From contig JAAURU010000207.1 of the NCBI GenBank assembly GCA_012032075.1, forward strand, positions 1-6,735: DNA of 6,735 bases, given 5' to 3'. A program made the position numbers and the translations under genes. Below the pieces are notes generated by a model. That model was not told where the DNA came from. It searched no databases and saw nothing but the letters and a program-made list of their open reading frames with translations. This document shows positions 1 through 6,735 of this stretch, piece by piece (the first letter of the stretch is position 1; each line of letters opens with the position of its first letter). This DNA is from Flavobacterium sp. GTDB lineage: Bacteria > Bacteroidota > Bacteroidia > Flavobacteriales > Flavobacteriaceae.

Positions 1-808
1 ATAAAGTTCTTTTAAATCTTCATGTGTTATAACTCCTAAAAAAACAACATTATCTCCAGCTTCTTTATGAACCATTTCTACATATTTTTTTTGGTTTTTA
101 GATTCATTTCCAACTAATACTAAAGTATAATTAGTATTCTTTACTGCTTTAACTAAATTTAAAGTGGCTTTTCTACCTTCAATTCTAGCTGCACATACTA
201 TACAATTTTTATATTTTATATACTTATTATTAATTAAAGGAATATTACTATTAAAAACTTTCTTATCAATTGAATTTGGAACAACCTCAAAATTATATTT
301 TTTAAGTTTAAATTCTTTTGCTACTCTTTCCATTTCAGAAAAAGAATTAGGTAAAAAAACATCTACATTTTTTAGTGATTTCCTTCATTAATCCATAATA
401 ACCTTTAAATATCATTTTAAAAACACCTTTGTGTATTCTATTCTCATGATAATGCCTTAATATAATTTTTAAATATCCTATTTGGTATGGTGTTAGGTAA
501 TTAGCTACTATTTGACTTAATCCTCCCCTAGCTTTTCTTTCATATTCAGTATATAATCCATAGATTGTTGATAAAACTATCTTTTTATTTTGCTTTTTAG
601 CATTTTCTAACTGTAAATATATATCTTGAGGATCCATTAAATTAAAAAGATGAACTATATCATATTTAGATAAATCTGGTTCAAATTCCAATGACACATC
701 AACTTTTACATATAATTTTTCTAGAAATTCTTTGGTTTTTTGAATTTGTATTAAATCTCCACCAGGAGAACTGTATAAATTTGTTCTAGTTTGAAAAAGG
801 ACTCTCAT
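1..808 (-). CDS. Glycosyltransferase family 4 (GT-B fold), C-terminus cut by window edge
   Basis: This is probably a cytoplasmic retaining glycosyltransferase that adds one sugar from a nucleotide-sugar donor to the lipid-linked repeat unit. About 269 residues are visible. The N-terminus (MRVLFQTRTN, then PGGD at residues 15-18) is the first strand and glycine loop of a GT-B fold. DIVHLFNL near residue 50 is another typical segment. The second Rossmann domain shows FLPNSFSEME, VVPNSID (175-181) and AARIEGRK (206-213), all classic GT4 landmarks; the EX7E donor-binding motif would lie beyond position 1. The frame breaks in a run of six T at 368-373: one base too many on the minus strand gives a false stop about 25 bases later, and dropping one A restores the GT4 reading through to the edge. 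The ATG at 808 is the first one in frame and lies about 20 bases after a promoter-like box. It is transcribed divergently from wecB. The family is well supported; the sugar specificity is unknown. Confidence 0.88.
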
Positions 809-810
809 TA

Positions 811-843
811 AATATCTTTTTTAGCACTACAAATATAGATATT
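811..843. repeat. 7-base inverted repeat in the GT4/wecB divergent gap
   Basis: AATATCT at 811-817 is matched by its reverse complement AGATATT at 837-843, with 19 bases between. The arms flank the putative GT4 -7 box and end three bases before its start codon. It could be an operator, but a 7-base match in DNA this AT-rich may be chance. Confidence 0.25.
830..837 (-). promoter_or_regulatory. Possible Bacteroidota -7 promoter box for the GT4 gene
   Basis: The minus strand reads TATATTTG here, an exact match to the Bacteroidota consensus TAnnTTTG, about 21 bases before the GT4 start codon. The -33 position (19 bases further upstream, around 857-860) reads AATG instead of TTTG, so the second element is weak. 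The box lies inside the 68-base divergent gap between the GT4 gene and wecB. For the plus strand only a one-base-too-long variant, TACATTTTG at 855-863, is visible before wecB. Confidence 0.4.
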
Positions 844-876
844 ATTATTAGTTTTACATTTTGTAATAATCGCTTA

Positions 877-2001
877 ATGAAAAATATTCTATTCTTATTT
901 GGTACGCGTCCTGAAGCTATAAAAATGGCTCCTCTTATTAAAGTTTTTTCTGAAGATAAAATTATAACGTTAAGGTTGGTGTTACTGCCCAACATAGAGA
1001 AATGTTAGATCAAGTTTTAACTTTCTTTAAAATTAAAGTTGATTATGATTTAAATATTATGAAACCCAATCAAACATTATATGAATTAACATCAGTTCTT
1101 GTCTCTAAAATTACAGAAGAAATTTTAAATAAAGAATTGTTTGACTATGTGTTTATTCAAGGAGACACTACAACTGTTTTAGTTTCTGCAATAGCTGCTT
1201 TTTATAAAAAAATTAAAATTGTTCACATTGAAGCGGGTTTAAGAAGTAATGATTTGTATTCTCCTTTTCCTGAAGAGATGAACAGAGTTTTGACATCAAG
1301 AATTGCAAATTATCATTTTGCCCTTCAAACAAAGCAGCAGAAAATCTCATGAAAGAAAATATCTTAAATAATGTTTATGTTGTTGGGAATACTGTAATTG
1401 ATGCTTTATTTTCTGGTATTAAACAAATATCTTATACTGATAATTCTATTTTTACTGAAAAATACTCATCTATTGATTTCTCAAAAAAATTATTTTAGTC
1501 ACTTGCCATAGAAGAGAAAATTTTGGTAATCCGTTTGTAAATATTTGTGATGCTATTTTAGAAATTTCTAATAATTTTATAGACGAAGTTGAAATTATAT
1601 ATCCAGTACATTTGAATCCTAATATAAAAAAAATTGCATATGAAAAACTGAAAACAAAAAATATTAAATTGATAGAGCCTATTGACTACCCTGACTTAAT
1701 TTGGTTAATGAATAAGAGCTTTTTTATACTTACTGATTCAGGAGGGATTCAAGAGGAAGCACCAAGCTTAGGAAAGCCTGTTATTGTATTAAGAGATGTT
1801 ACTGAGCGAATGGAAGGTGTTGAAGCAGGAACAGCTGTTCTGGTAGGTTCAAATAAAGAGAAAATTGTTGCAGAAGTTACTAATTTATTAACTAATAAGG
1901 AATATTATAGTAGTATTTCAGAGGCTTCAAATCCTTATGGTGATGGAAAAACAAGTGAGAAAATTAAATCAATTCTTTCTTCTGATAATTATTTTGCTTA
2001 A
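877..2001 (+). CDS. wecB: UDP-N-acetylglucosamine 2-epimerase, non-hydrolysing (WecB family)
   Basis: This cytoplasmic enzyme interconverts UDP-GlcNAc and UDP-ManNAc and so supplies a ManNAc-type precursor for surface glycans. Rejoined across three frame breaks it gives 375 residues, the usual family length. Visible landmarks are GTRPEAIKM (9-17), QHRE (39-42), GDTTT (96-100), HIEAGLRS (117-124), PEEMNR (132-137), VGNTVIDAL, CHRREN (211-216), DSGGIQEE (288-295) and EGVEAGT (314-319). D97, E119, E133 and H212 fall where E. coli RffE has its active-site Asp95, Glu117, Glu131 and His213. Each break is one missing base: near 971-975 (an A, giving LKVGVTAQHRE), at CCC 1321-1323 (giving FAPSNKAAEN), and in seven A at 1483-1489 (giving KKIILVTCHRREN). 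The ATG at 877 starts exactly at the family N-terminus. It is the only plus-strand gene in the window; its end overlaps the end of wzy tail to tail. Confidence 0.95.
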
Positions 2002-3214
2002 TTAATCCTTCTCTCATAGCTATTAAGAAGCCAATTATAATTGATTTGTTGTCTAATTTAAAATAAAAACCCATAAAAACCCAATAAAGATACTAATAAA
2101 AAATACTCGTTCCCATTAATAATAAATTAATATTTCTAACTAAATAAATATCACTTTCTTTCTGATTATAAAGTAACCAAATTGTTACTAATAATATTAT
2201 TAATCCTATAGCTCCAGACTTTAAAAGAATAGTCATAAACCCATTATGAGCAATTGAAATATGTTGTAAAACTGAACCATCAGTTGTGTAAATTTTTTGA
2301 CCAATATTCATTGTAGATCCAATACCTTTCCCAAACATAATTGATCTTACTCCATCTTTCCTTACTTCTTTTACAGTTAATATATTTTCAAAAGATCGAT
2401 AGTTGTCATTAAAGTCTTTCCAATCTTCTTTATTTATTTTTGTTTTAAAAGCTTCTTGAGGAGAGATTTTAATTTTATATAATAATCCTTCTATTCCTTT
2501 ACCATTCCTTTTAGGGTTTGAATAATAAATAGCCGTGTAACTAAAAATTATAATAATAGCTGTAAATGAAAGAACACTAATCGATTTTTTGTTAAAATAA
2601 AATATCCTTTTAATCCAAGTATTAATATTACAAATTGTAAAAAGTTTGTTCTTGAGAGATACATAAATATTGAAAAACTTAATAGTGAAATAAATAAAAT
2701 TCTTTTGAATTTAGATATTTCAATATCAAACTTTTCATAAAATAAAAGAATTATTAAAACATAAACCTCATAATCACTAAAAAAACCAGCTTCTCCTCTT
2801 ATAACATTCATATTGACAGTTTTTAACTTTAAAAAAACGTATATGATAAGAATAATATGTATAGAAGATAGAATAATCCCTGCATTGATAAATGTATTTA
2901 ATGCTTTTTTTCCAACTTTATCAAATAATTGATAACCAACTAATATGCCTAAAATAGGTTTAAATAAATATGTGAAATCTTTGATGCAATTGAAAAATAA
3001 GCTTGAATAAAAAAATGAAGAAATAAAAGCTATAAAAACTATACTAAAAAAAAGTATTATGTAATTAAAAAAATTTTATTTGAATATTTTTTTCTTAAAC
3101 TAATTAAAATAGCAAATAACCAAACTATAAAAGTTAACTCGTAATTAGGGAAAAAGATACTACAATACATAATATATAAATAAAACTATAAAAAGATTGG
3201 CTTGAAAGTTTCAT
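1964..3214 (-). CDS. wzy: O-antigen polymerase/ligase-like membrane protein (probable Wzy)
   Basis: This is probably the inner-membrane polymerase that joins flipped repeat units on the periplasmic side. Rejoined it gives about 417 residues, rich in hydrophobic segments. It begins MKLSSQSFYSF, followed by the first helix and FFPNYELTF, and later has LFKPILGILVGY. The large extracytoplasmic loop ends in GKGIGSTMN and then the AHNGFMTILLKSGAIG segment typical of the O-antigen ligase/polymerase (Wzy/WaaL, PF04932-like) group. The chosen ATG at 3214 overlaps the wzx end by 29 bases; a later start at about 3170 (MYCSIFFPN) would avoid one frame change but lose the first helix. Single missing bases are inferred at 3151-3155, 3067-3073 and 2585-2590. 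Near the C-terminus an in-frame TAG (2093-2095) follows MGTSIFY; the same frame resumes as FKLDNKSIIIGF and stops at 1964. Wzy and WaaL cannot be told apart by sequence here; adjacency to wzx favours Wzy. Confidence 0.82.
2063..2082. repeat. Perfect 10-base tandem duplication inside the wzy 3' end
   Basis: ATAAAAACCC occurs twice back to back (2063-2072 and 2073-2082). It lies 11 bases from the in-frame TAG that breaks the wzy C-terminal reading frame. Ten is not a multiple of three, so gain or loss of one copy shifts the frame. With one copy removed and one T added to the minus-strand T-run at 2098-2103, the protein reads GTSIFLLVSLLGFYFKLDNK without interruption. Confidence 0.85.
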
Positions 3215-4487
3215 AATTAATTAATTTTTGTTTTTTTTCATATTTATTAAACATCTCTATATTCAGAAAATATAGAATAATAAAGAGTAATTCAGAAAAA
3301 ATTAATGAAATAATTATACCATATAAATTAAATATTGGTGCTAAAAATAGTAGTAATATTATATTTATAATTGTTACAAAAATAGTAATTTGAATGTATC
3401 TTTTATTTTTATTAAAAGTAAACATTAACTGCTCAAAAGACAATGAAAAAACCATTAATAAAGGCACTATTAAAGAGAATCTAAATGCTTTTTCTAATTC
3501 TAAATTTTCTTCTAAGGGAACATTAAAATAACGTATAATGTATTTCGTGAAAAATAAATTAAGATTAAGACTGAAACAACACCTAATAAAAGTAGTAGAC
3601 GATATTTTTTCCAAAAAAGCATTGCTTCTTGTATAGATATAATAATTTTATAACATAATTTAGGGAAAAAGAATTTTAAATAAACCTGAATAAATGTCCT
3701 GAAAAAAGAAATAATTTGCTCAATAAATTTATATTGACCTGCTAAGATAAAAACCAAAAAATAACTAGCTAAAAATAATGGTGAAAGCTGTCTTAATGAA
3801 AGGAAAAGTTGTGAGATTGAAAAGGAAAAATCATTTATTAATGTTTTCTTTATTATATTAAAACTTGGATATATAAGCTTAAAATCATATCTTTTTTTAA
3901 TAATTATCAATCCTATAAGATTAAAAAATAAAGCAGTTAGCCCAAGAATAGAGTTTACATATACATAATCATCAGCAACCTTTATAAAACAAAAAACAAG
4001 AAGTACATAGGATAATTTTGAAACTACATTTAGAACACTAGAGGTTTTAAAGTCTTCTAAACCTTGTAAATACCATATAGGATTAAAAACTTGAGCAAAT
4101 ACTATTGTAAAACTCAAAAAAAACATTTTTCTTTCTTCAGCAAAAATTGGGATTGTATATACTAGAATTAAAGCAATTAAAAATGCAATAATTAATAGAA
4201 CAGTTTTAGTATATAAAGTATTAAATAGAATATATTGAAGCGATTTACTATCATTTTCTGTTTTCAGCAACTTTTTTTATGCCTTTAATATCAAATGCAT
4301 AATCCACAATAAGAATTAAAAAAAGAGCAAAAGCAAAACCTAAACCAATTTTCCCAAAAGATGCTATTCCACAAATGGAGATTAAATAAGGGGCTATTAT
4401 TATAGGGCTAACTAGATTAAAAGCCTGACCAATTCCATAAATAAAGAAATTTGCCTTGCTTTCATCTATTAATTTAGATAATTTCAA
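3186..4487 (-). CDS. wzx: Polysaccharide flippase, Wzx-like (MOP superfamily)
   Basis: This is probably the inner-membrane flippase that moves the lipid-linked repeat unit from the cytoplasmic to the periplasmic face. Rejoined it is 433 residues, normal for Wzx, and strongly hydrophobic along its whole length (about 12 membrane segments expected). The N-terminus has FFIYGIGQAFNLVSPIIIAPYL, the first helix pattern of the polysaccharide biosynthesis protein family (PF01943-like). FNPIWYLQGLEDF near residue 120 is the conserved W-x-x-Q-G-x-E segment of this family. GQYKFIEQI and a late GIIISLIFSE helix also fit. Two frame changes are inferred: one base too many within 4254-4264 (giving AENRNDSKSLQY), and one missing T at 3525-3528 (giving VIFNVPLEEN). 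The ATG at 4487 is the first in frame and is followed directly by the usual N-terminal helix. Its 3' end overlaps the wzy start, so the two are surely co-transcribed. No clear promoter was seen between the upstream terminator and this gene. Confidence 0.9.
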
Positions 4488-4523
4488 ATATTTATTATTT
4501 ATTATTCAAATTTAATTAAAAAC

Positions 4524-4552
4524 AAATACCTCATTGGATTAATGAGGTATTT
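4524..4552 (-). terminator. Rho-independent terminator after the lipoprotein gene
   Basis: A perfect 12-base-pair stem (AAATACCTCATT / AATGAGGTATTT) with a 5-base loop lies 20 bases after the lipoprotein stop codon. On the minus strand the stem is followed by TGTTTTTAATT, a T-rich tail, so it should end transcription coming from the lipoprotein gene. On the plus strand the flank is A-rich, so it works in one direction. It sits 36 bases before the wzx start codon, which implies that wzx-wzy has its own promoter or depends on readthrough. Confidence 0.82.
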
Positions 4553-4557
4553 AAAAA

Positions 4558-4572
4558 TTGATTTGAAATCAA
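4558..4572. repeat. 15-base near-perfect palindrome directly after the lipoprotein stop
   Basis: TTGATTT-G-AAATCAA is an inverted repeat with a single central base, directly abutting the lipoprotein stop codon and ending 5 bases from the terminator stem. As RNA it could form a 6-base-pair stem with a 3-base loop, so it may be a second 3' hairpin. A protein-binding site is also possible. No function can be assigned. Confidence 0.4.
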
Positions 4573-5114
4573 CTATTTAAATATTTTTTGCAATTCGTAT
4601 TTTAAATTTTCACCCGAATTAAAAAAAGGATCATAAAAATCATTTTCCTTTTTGGTTTTAATTAATCCTGTTGCCTTATCTTCAATAATTATGCAAGGAT
4701 TATTAATAAAATAAGTTTCAAAAAAAGATGTACTGTTGATATCTATTTTCTTATCTAAGTACTCGATTTTCATATCAGATAATGTAATACTTTCATTTGC
4801 AGGATTAGTTCCTAAATCTAAACGCAAATAATTTGGTAAAACATTCTCAGGCAATAAAAACTCAATAACTTGTGGTTTATCACTTGCTTTTACTTCTTTC
4901 CACACTGCATCTTGTTCTGCAAATGGAATCTCAACATTATCTTCCTCTTTGTAAAAAGCTGAAAATTATCTTCTTTAGTTACGGTTGCAGTTACTGAAAC
5001 TTTAACTAAATTTACTACTTTTTCAACAACAGGTTGTTCTGTTGATTTTTCATCTTTACAACCTATAAATAAGGTTAAAGACAACATAATTAAAATCAAA
5101 AATTTGTTCTTCAT
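4573..5114 (-). CDS. Small lipoprotein of unknown function in a polysaccharide locus
   Basis: The function is unknown. Rejoined, the protein is 180 residues. It starts MKNKFLILIMLSLTLFIGC: two lysines, a hydrophobic core and an LFIGC lipobox with Cys19, so it should be exported, lipidated and processed by signal peptidase II. KDEKSTEQP follows the Cys as a flexible, charged linker. The mature part has an alternating beta-type pattern (VSVTATVTKEDNFQLFY, then VIEFLLPENVLPNYLRLDLG), which suggests a small beta-sandwich. I recall similar short flavobacterial lipoproteins beside polysaccharide genes, but this is from memory. One base is missing in five A at 4953-4957; adding it joins FQLFYKEEDNVEIPFAEQD to the rest. 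The start is the ATG at 5114, not the in-frame ATG at 5135, because the latter lies inside the -7 promoter box and would disrupt the signal peptide. It has its own promoter and terminator and so appears monocistronic. Confidence 0.85.
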
Positions 5115-5132
5115 TTTTAAAAAAATTTTAAG

Positions 5133-5163
5133 CAAAGGTAATTTATTTTAGGTAACATACAAA
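5133..5163 (-). promoter_or_regulatory. Bacteroidota-type promoter for the lipoprotein gene
   Basis: On the minus strand TTTG (5160-5163) is followed after exactly 19 bases by TACCTTTG (5133-5140). This is a full match to the Bacteroidota sigma-A consensus TTTG-N19-TAnnTTTG. The expected transcription start lies only some 12 bases before the ATG at 5114, giving a short leader without a Shine-Dalgarno, which is normal in this phylum. Confidence 0.8.
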
Positions 5164-5222
5164 TAATTATTTCACTCTTATTAAGAGAATCTTTATTTAT
5201 TATATTAATTGATTTTTAAACA

Positions 5223-6034
5223 TTAAATCCAAAAATGTATCATCACAGGCTTTGGTTCTTCACCATGAATTCCTTTTACAAAGTAGTTATACTCTGGAAC
5301 ATAACTTTTTATTAAATCGATAATTTTTTTAGGGACATTTTCTTTGTGATAAGTAGTAATAGCTATTTTAGGTTTATTTGCTTTTATTGTTTCTTTAGCA
5401 CCATGTAACATTTCTTGCTCAAAGCCTTCAATATCTGCTTTTAAATAAGTGATTTTCTTGTCTTTAAATAGAGTATCTATCTTACTTAAACTTATTTTAT
5501 GGTTGCCGATATTGCTATTTGAGACTTGACCATCTAAAGAATCTTCATTAAAAAAAACTACATCATCTTTTGAACCTACAGCTGTATTTATTATAGTTGT
5601 TTTATCCTGAAAATTATGAAATGTTTTAAGAAGTGAAGTAATAAAAATCTTACTTGGTTCAATCATAAAAATATGCTTGCATTTATCAATAACAACTAGT
5701 GGAAATAACCCTTCGGCTGTTCCTATATCTAAAAGAATTTCTCCATTCCTAATCTCAGTGTTTTTATATTGATAGTAATGCCAATCATTCTCATCAAATG
5801 TTTCTGCAGTAACTTGATTTATTCCATTTACAGAAAACGTATTTGGCCAATATAATTTATTTGTAATTCCTTTAAATGTTATTTCAGAGAAATCATCATT
5901 ACTATTATATTTTTAATATATCGTTTTGCAATAACATCAACTTTTGGTTTTGCTAAAAACGAAAGAAGTTCTTTAAACCCAACATTGTTTTTAACAGAAA
6001 ATAACCAATAAAAAAGTATTCTTAATCTTCTCAT
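5223..6034 (-). CDS. FkbM-family SAM-dependent methyltransferase
   Basis: This probably transfers a methyl group from S-adenosylmethionine to a hydroxyl of a sugar or sugar precursor in the glycan pathway. Rejoined it is 270 residues, a normal FkbM size. The SAM-binding glycine motif reads LLDIGTAEG (101-109), with the acidic end of strand 2 at MIEPS (E126). The FkbM hallmark LKADIEGFEQEML is at 198-210, followed by KPKIAITTYH and the C-terminal PVMIHFWI. About 95 residues precede the SAM motif and contain WPNTFSVNGINQ and a W-H-Y-Y segment, which may bind the acceptor. One A is missing in the five-base run at 5910-5914; adding it gives RYIKKYNSNDDFSE. The ATG at 6034 (MRRLRILFYW) is the first good start. 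It follows the right-edge gene by 55 bases with no promoter visible between them, so the two are probably one transcript. The acceptor is not known. Confidence 0.88.
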
Positions 6035-6089
6035 TATTCTAATATTATCTTTTATTGTTTTTATAATAGGGTATCCCGTTGATATGATT

Positions 6090-6735
6090 TTATTTGGAAA
6101 TTAGCTTGTCTGTTATAATAATTTTAATGTCCTCATTATTTTTAATTAAAATTGCTATTTTATAATTACCTTTTGGAACTTTTTCTAAACTAATAACTGA
6201 ATTAAATCCACTATTATCGTAATTAAACATATCATGACTATGAGCAGAAGTAACATCTTGTCTTCTTTTCATTTCAACTGGAAACTTATATGAGTTTGCT
6301 CCTATAAGAGCTATTTTAATATTTGAATTATATGAATCTTTCTTTTTTAAAAATGCCCATCCTGAAATTTTAAATTCAGAGTTATTTTTTTCGAAAGATT
6401 CAATCCAATAACTCAATTGGTTAATATCTATAATTGAACTCTCATTTATCTCTAATCCTTGTAAATGATTTGTTTTTCTAATATACAATTTAGCCCAACA
6501 ATCAAAATAATCAACACTGTTTTCAATCGTATAATTTTTATTTAAAAAATCTTTTTGATTTTCATTCAAATTATATGGATTATTATGAGCGTCAGTATAC
6601 CAAAAATCTGATTTTTTAGTAGAGTCTTGCATTATTTCATTTACTAAATTTTCTAATTTTTTATCATAAATTTTATTATTTTGATTGTCTTTAAAATAAA
6701 AAGGATAGAACCATGAAACACTTGAATAGATTGGA
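6090..6735 (-). CDS. C-terminal part of a probable membrane glycosyltransferase with an extra beta-type domain
   Basis: About 214 residues are visible, without a frame break, and the N-terminus lies beyond the right edge. The visible part is soluble. It begins SSVSWFYPFYF and continues through FWYTDAHNNPYNL and YFDCWAKLYIRK (about residues 85-96 of the visible part). This resembles the extracytoplasmic tail of GT39/ArnT-like membrane glycosyltransferases, which end with an uncharged-sugar reading strand of the type 'F-x-x-x-LY'. The last 100 or so residues form a separate module: YWIESFE, FKISGWAFL, KIALIG, FPVEMKRRQDVTSAH, NYDNSGFNSVISL and PKGNYKIAILI. Its alternating pattern and the conserved W, RxDV, SGF and GxY positions suggest a beta-sandwich. 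I have seen comparable tails on bacterial cell-surface glycosyltransferases, but no family name can be given with certainty. It probably heads the methyltransferase transcript. The coding call is solid; the function is inferred and tentative. Confidence 0.6.
   Translation of the reverse strand, partial: PIYSSVSWFYPFYFKDNQNNKIYDKKLENLVNEIMQDSTKKSDFWYTDAHNNPYNLNENQKDFLNKNYTIENSVDYFDCWAKLYIRKTNHLQGLEINESSIIDINQLSYWIESFEKNNSEFKISGWAFLKKKDSYNSNIKIALIGANSYKFPVEMKRRQDVTSAHSHDMFNYDNSGFNSVISLEKVPKGNYKIAILIKNNEDIKIIITDKLISK

Noticed and set aside
164..391. Plus-strand reading frame of 75 codons
   Set aside because: It lies antisense to the GT4 gene, whose minus-strand translation carries clear family motifs across the same bases; the plus-strand product has no recognisable feature.
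854..866. TTACA-TTT-TGTAA inverted repeat before wecB
   Set aside because: Five-base arms in an AT-rich gap are expected by chance, and no tail or conserved context supports a role.
786..995. Minus-strand reading frame of 69 codons across the divergent gap
   Set aside because: It overlaps the start of wecB on the opposite strand and the start of the GT4 gene, and its sequence resembles no protein; a shadow frame.
5171..5189. Small hairpin CTCTT-ATT-AAGAG after the methyltransferase gene, as a possible terminator
   Set aside because: The stem is only five base pairs with a 3-base loop and no T-run follows on the minus strand, so it is too weak to call in such AT-rich DNA.
1..6034. The locus as a cluster of pseudogenes
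   Set aside because: All breaks are single-base, mostly homopolymer changes, and intact motifs continue on both sides at the expected spacing; no large deletions, insertion sequences or clustered stops were seen.
6069..6077. GC-rich patch GGGTATCCC in the gap between the right-edge gene and the methyltransferase
   Set aside because: Only three GC pairs can form around a 3-base centre and there is no T-run or promoter nearby, so no terminator or operator is supported.

Overview
The window looks like part of a surface polysaccharide (capsule or O-antigen) gene cluster from a bacterium of the Bacteroidota, most likely a marine-type Flavobacteriaceae member. The evidence is the very AT-rich DNA, the absence of Shine-Dalgarno sequences before the genes, a Bacteroidota-type promoter (TTTG, 19 bases, TAnnTTTG), and proteins with a flavobacterial character. 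The genus cannot be named from this sequence alone.

Layout from left to right: a family 4 glycosyltransferase (minus strand, cut by the left edge); a non-hydrolysing UDP-GlcNAc 2-epimerase, wecB (the only plus-strand gene); a Wzy-type O-antigen polymerase/ligase (minus); a Wzx-type flippase (minus, overlapping the wzy start); a hairpin terminator; a small lipoprotein of unknown function with its own promoter (minus); an FkbM-family methyltransferase (minus); and the C-terminal part of a large protein, probably a membrane glycosyltransferase with an extra C-terminal domain (minus, cut by the right edge). There is no gene-free stretch over 300 bases, and no RNA gene, CRISPR array or insertion sequence was seen.

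The genes fit one pathway. WecB would supply UDP-ManNAc, the glycosyltransferase(s) would assemble a lipid-linked repeat unit, the methyltransferase may cap or modify sugars, Wzx would flip the unit across the inner membrane and Wzy would polymerise it.

Six of the seven genes are interrupted by single-base frame changes, nearly all in short homopolymers, and each one reads as a complete, family-typical protein once the frame is rejoined. I treat these as probable sequencing or assembly errors, not pseudogenes, and give full gene spans across the breaks. The least certain break is near the 3' end of wzy, where a perfect 10-base tandem duplication sits. I did not find convincing evidence of a wholly new system; the best leads are the self-contained lipoprotein unit, the isolated reversed wecB, and the extra domain on the right-edge protein.
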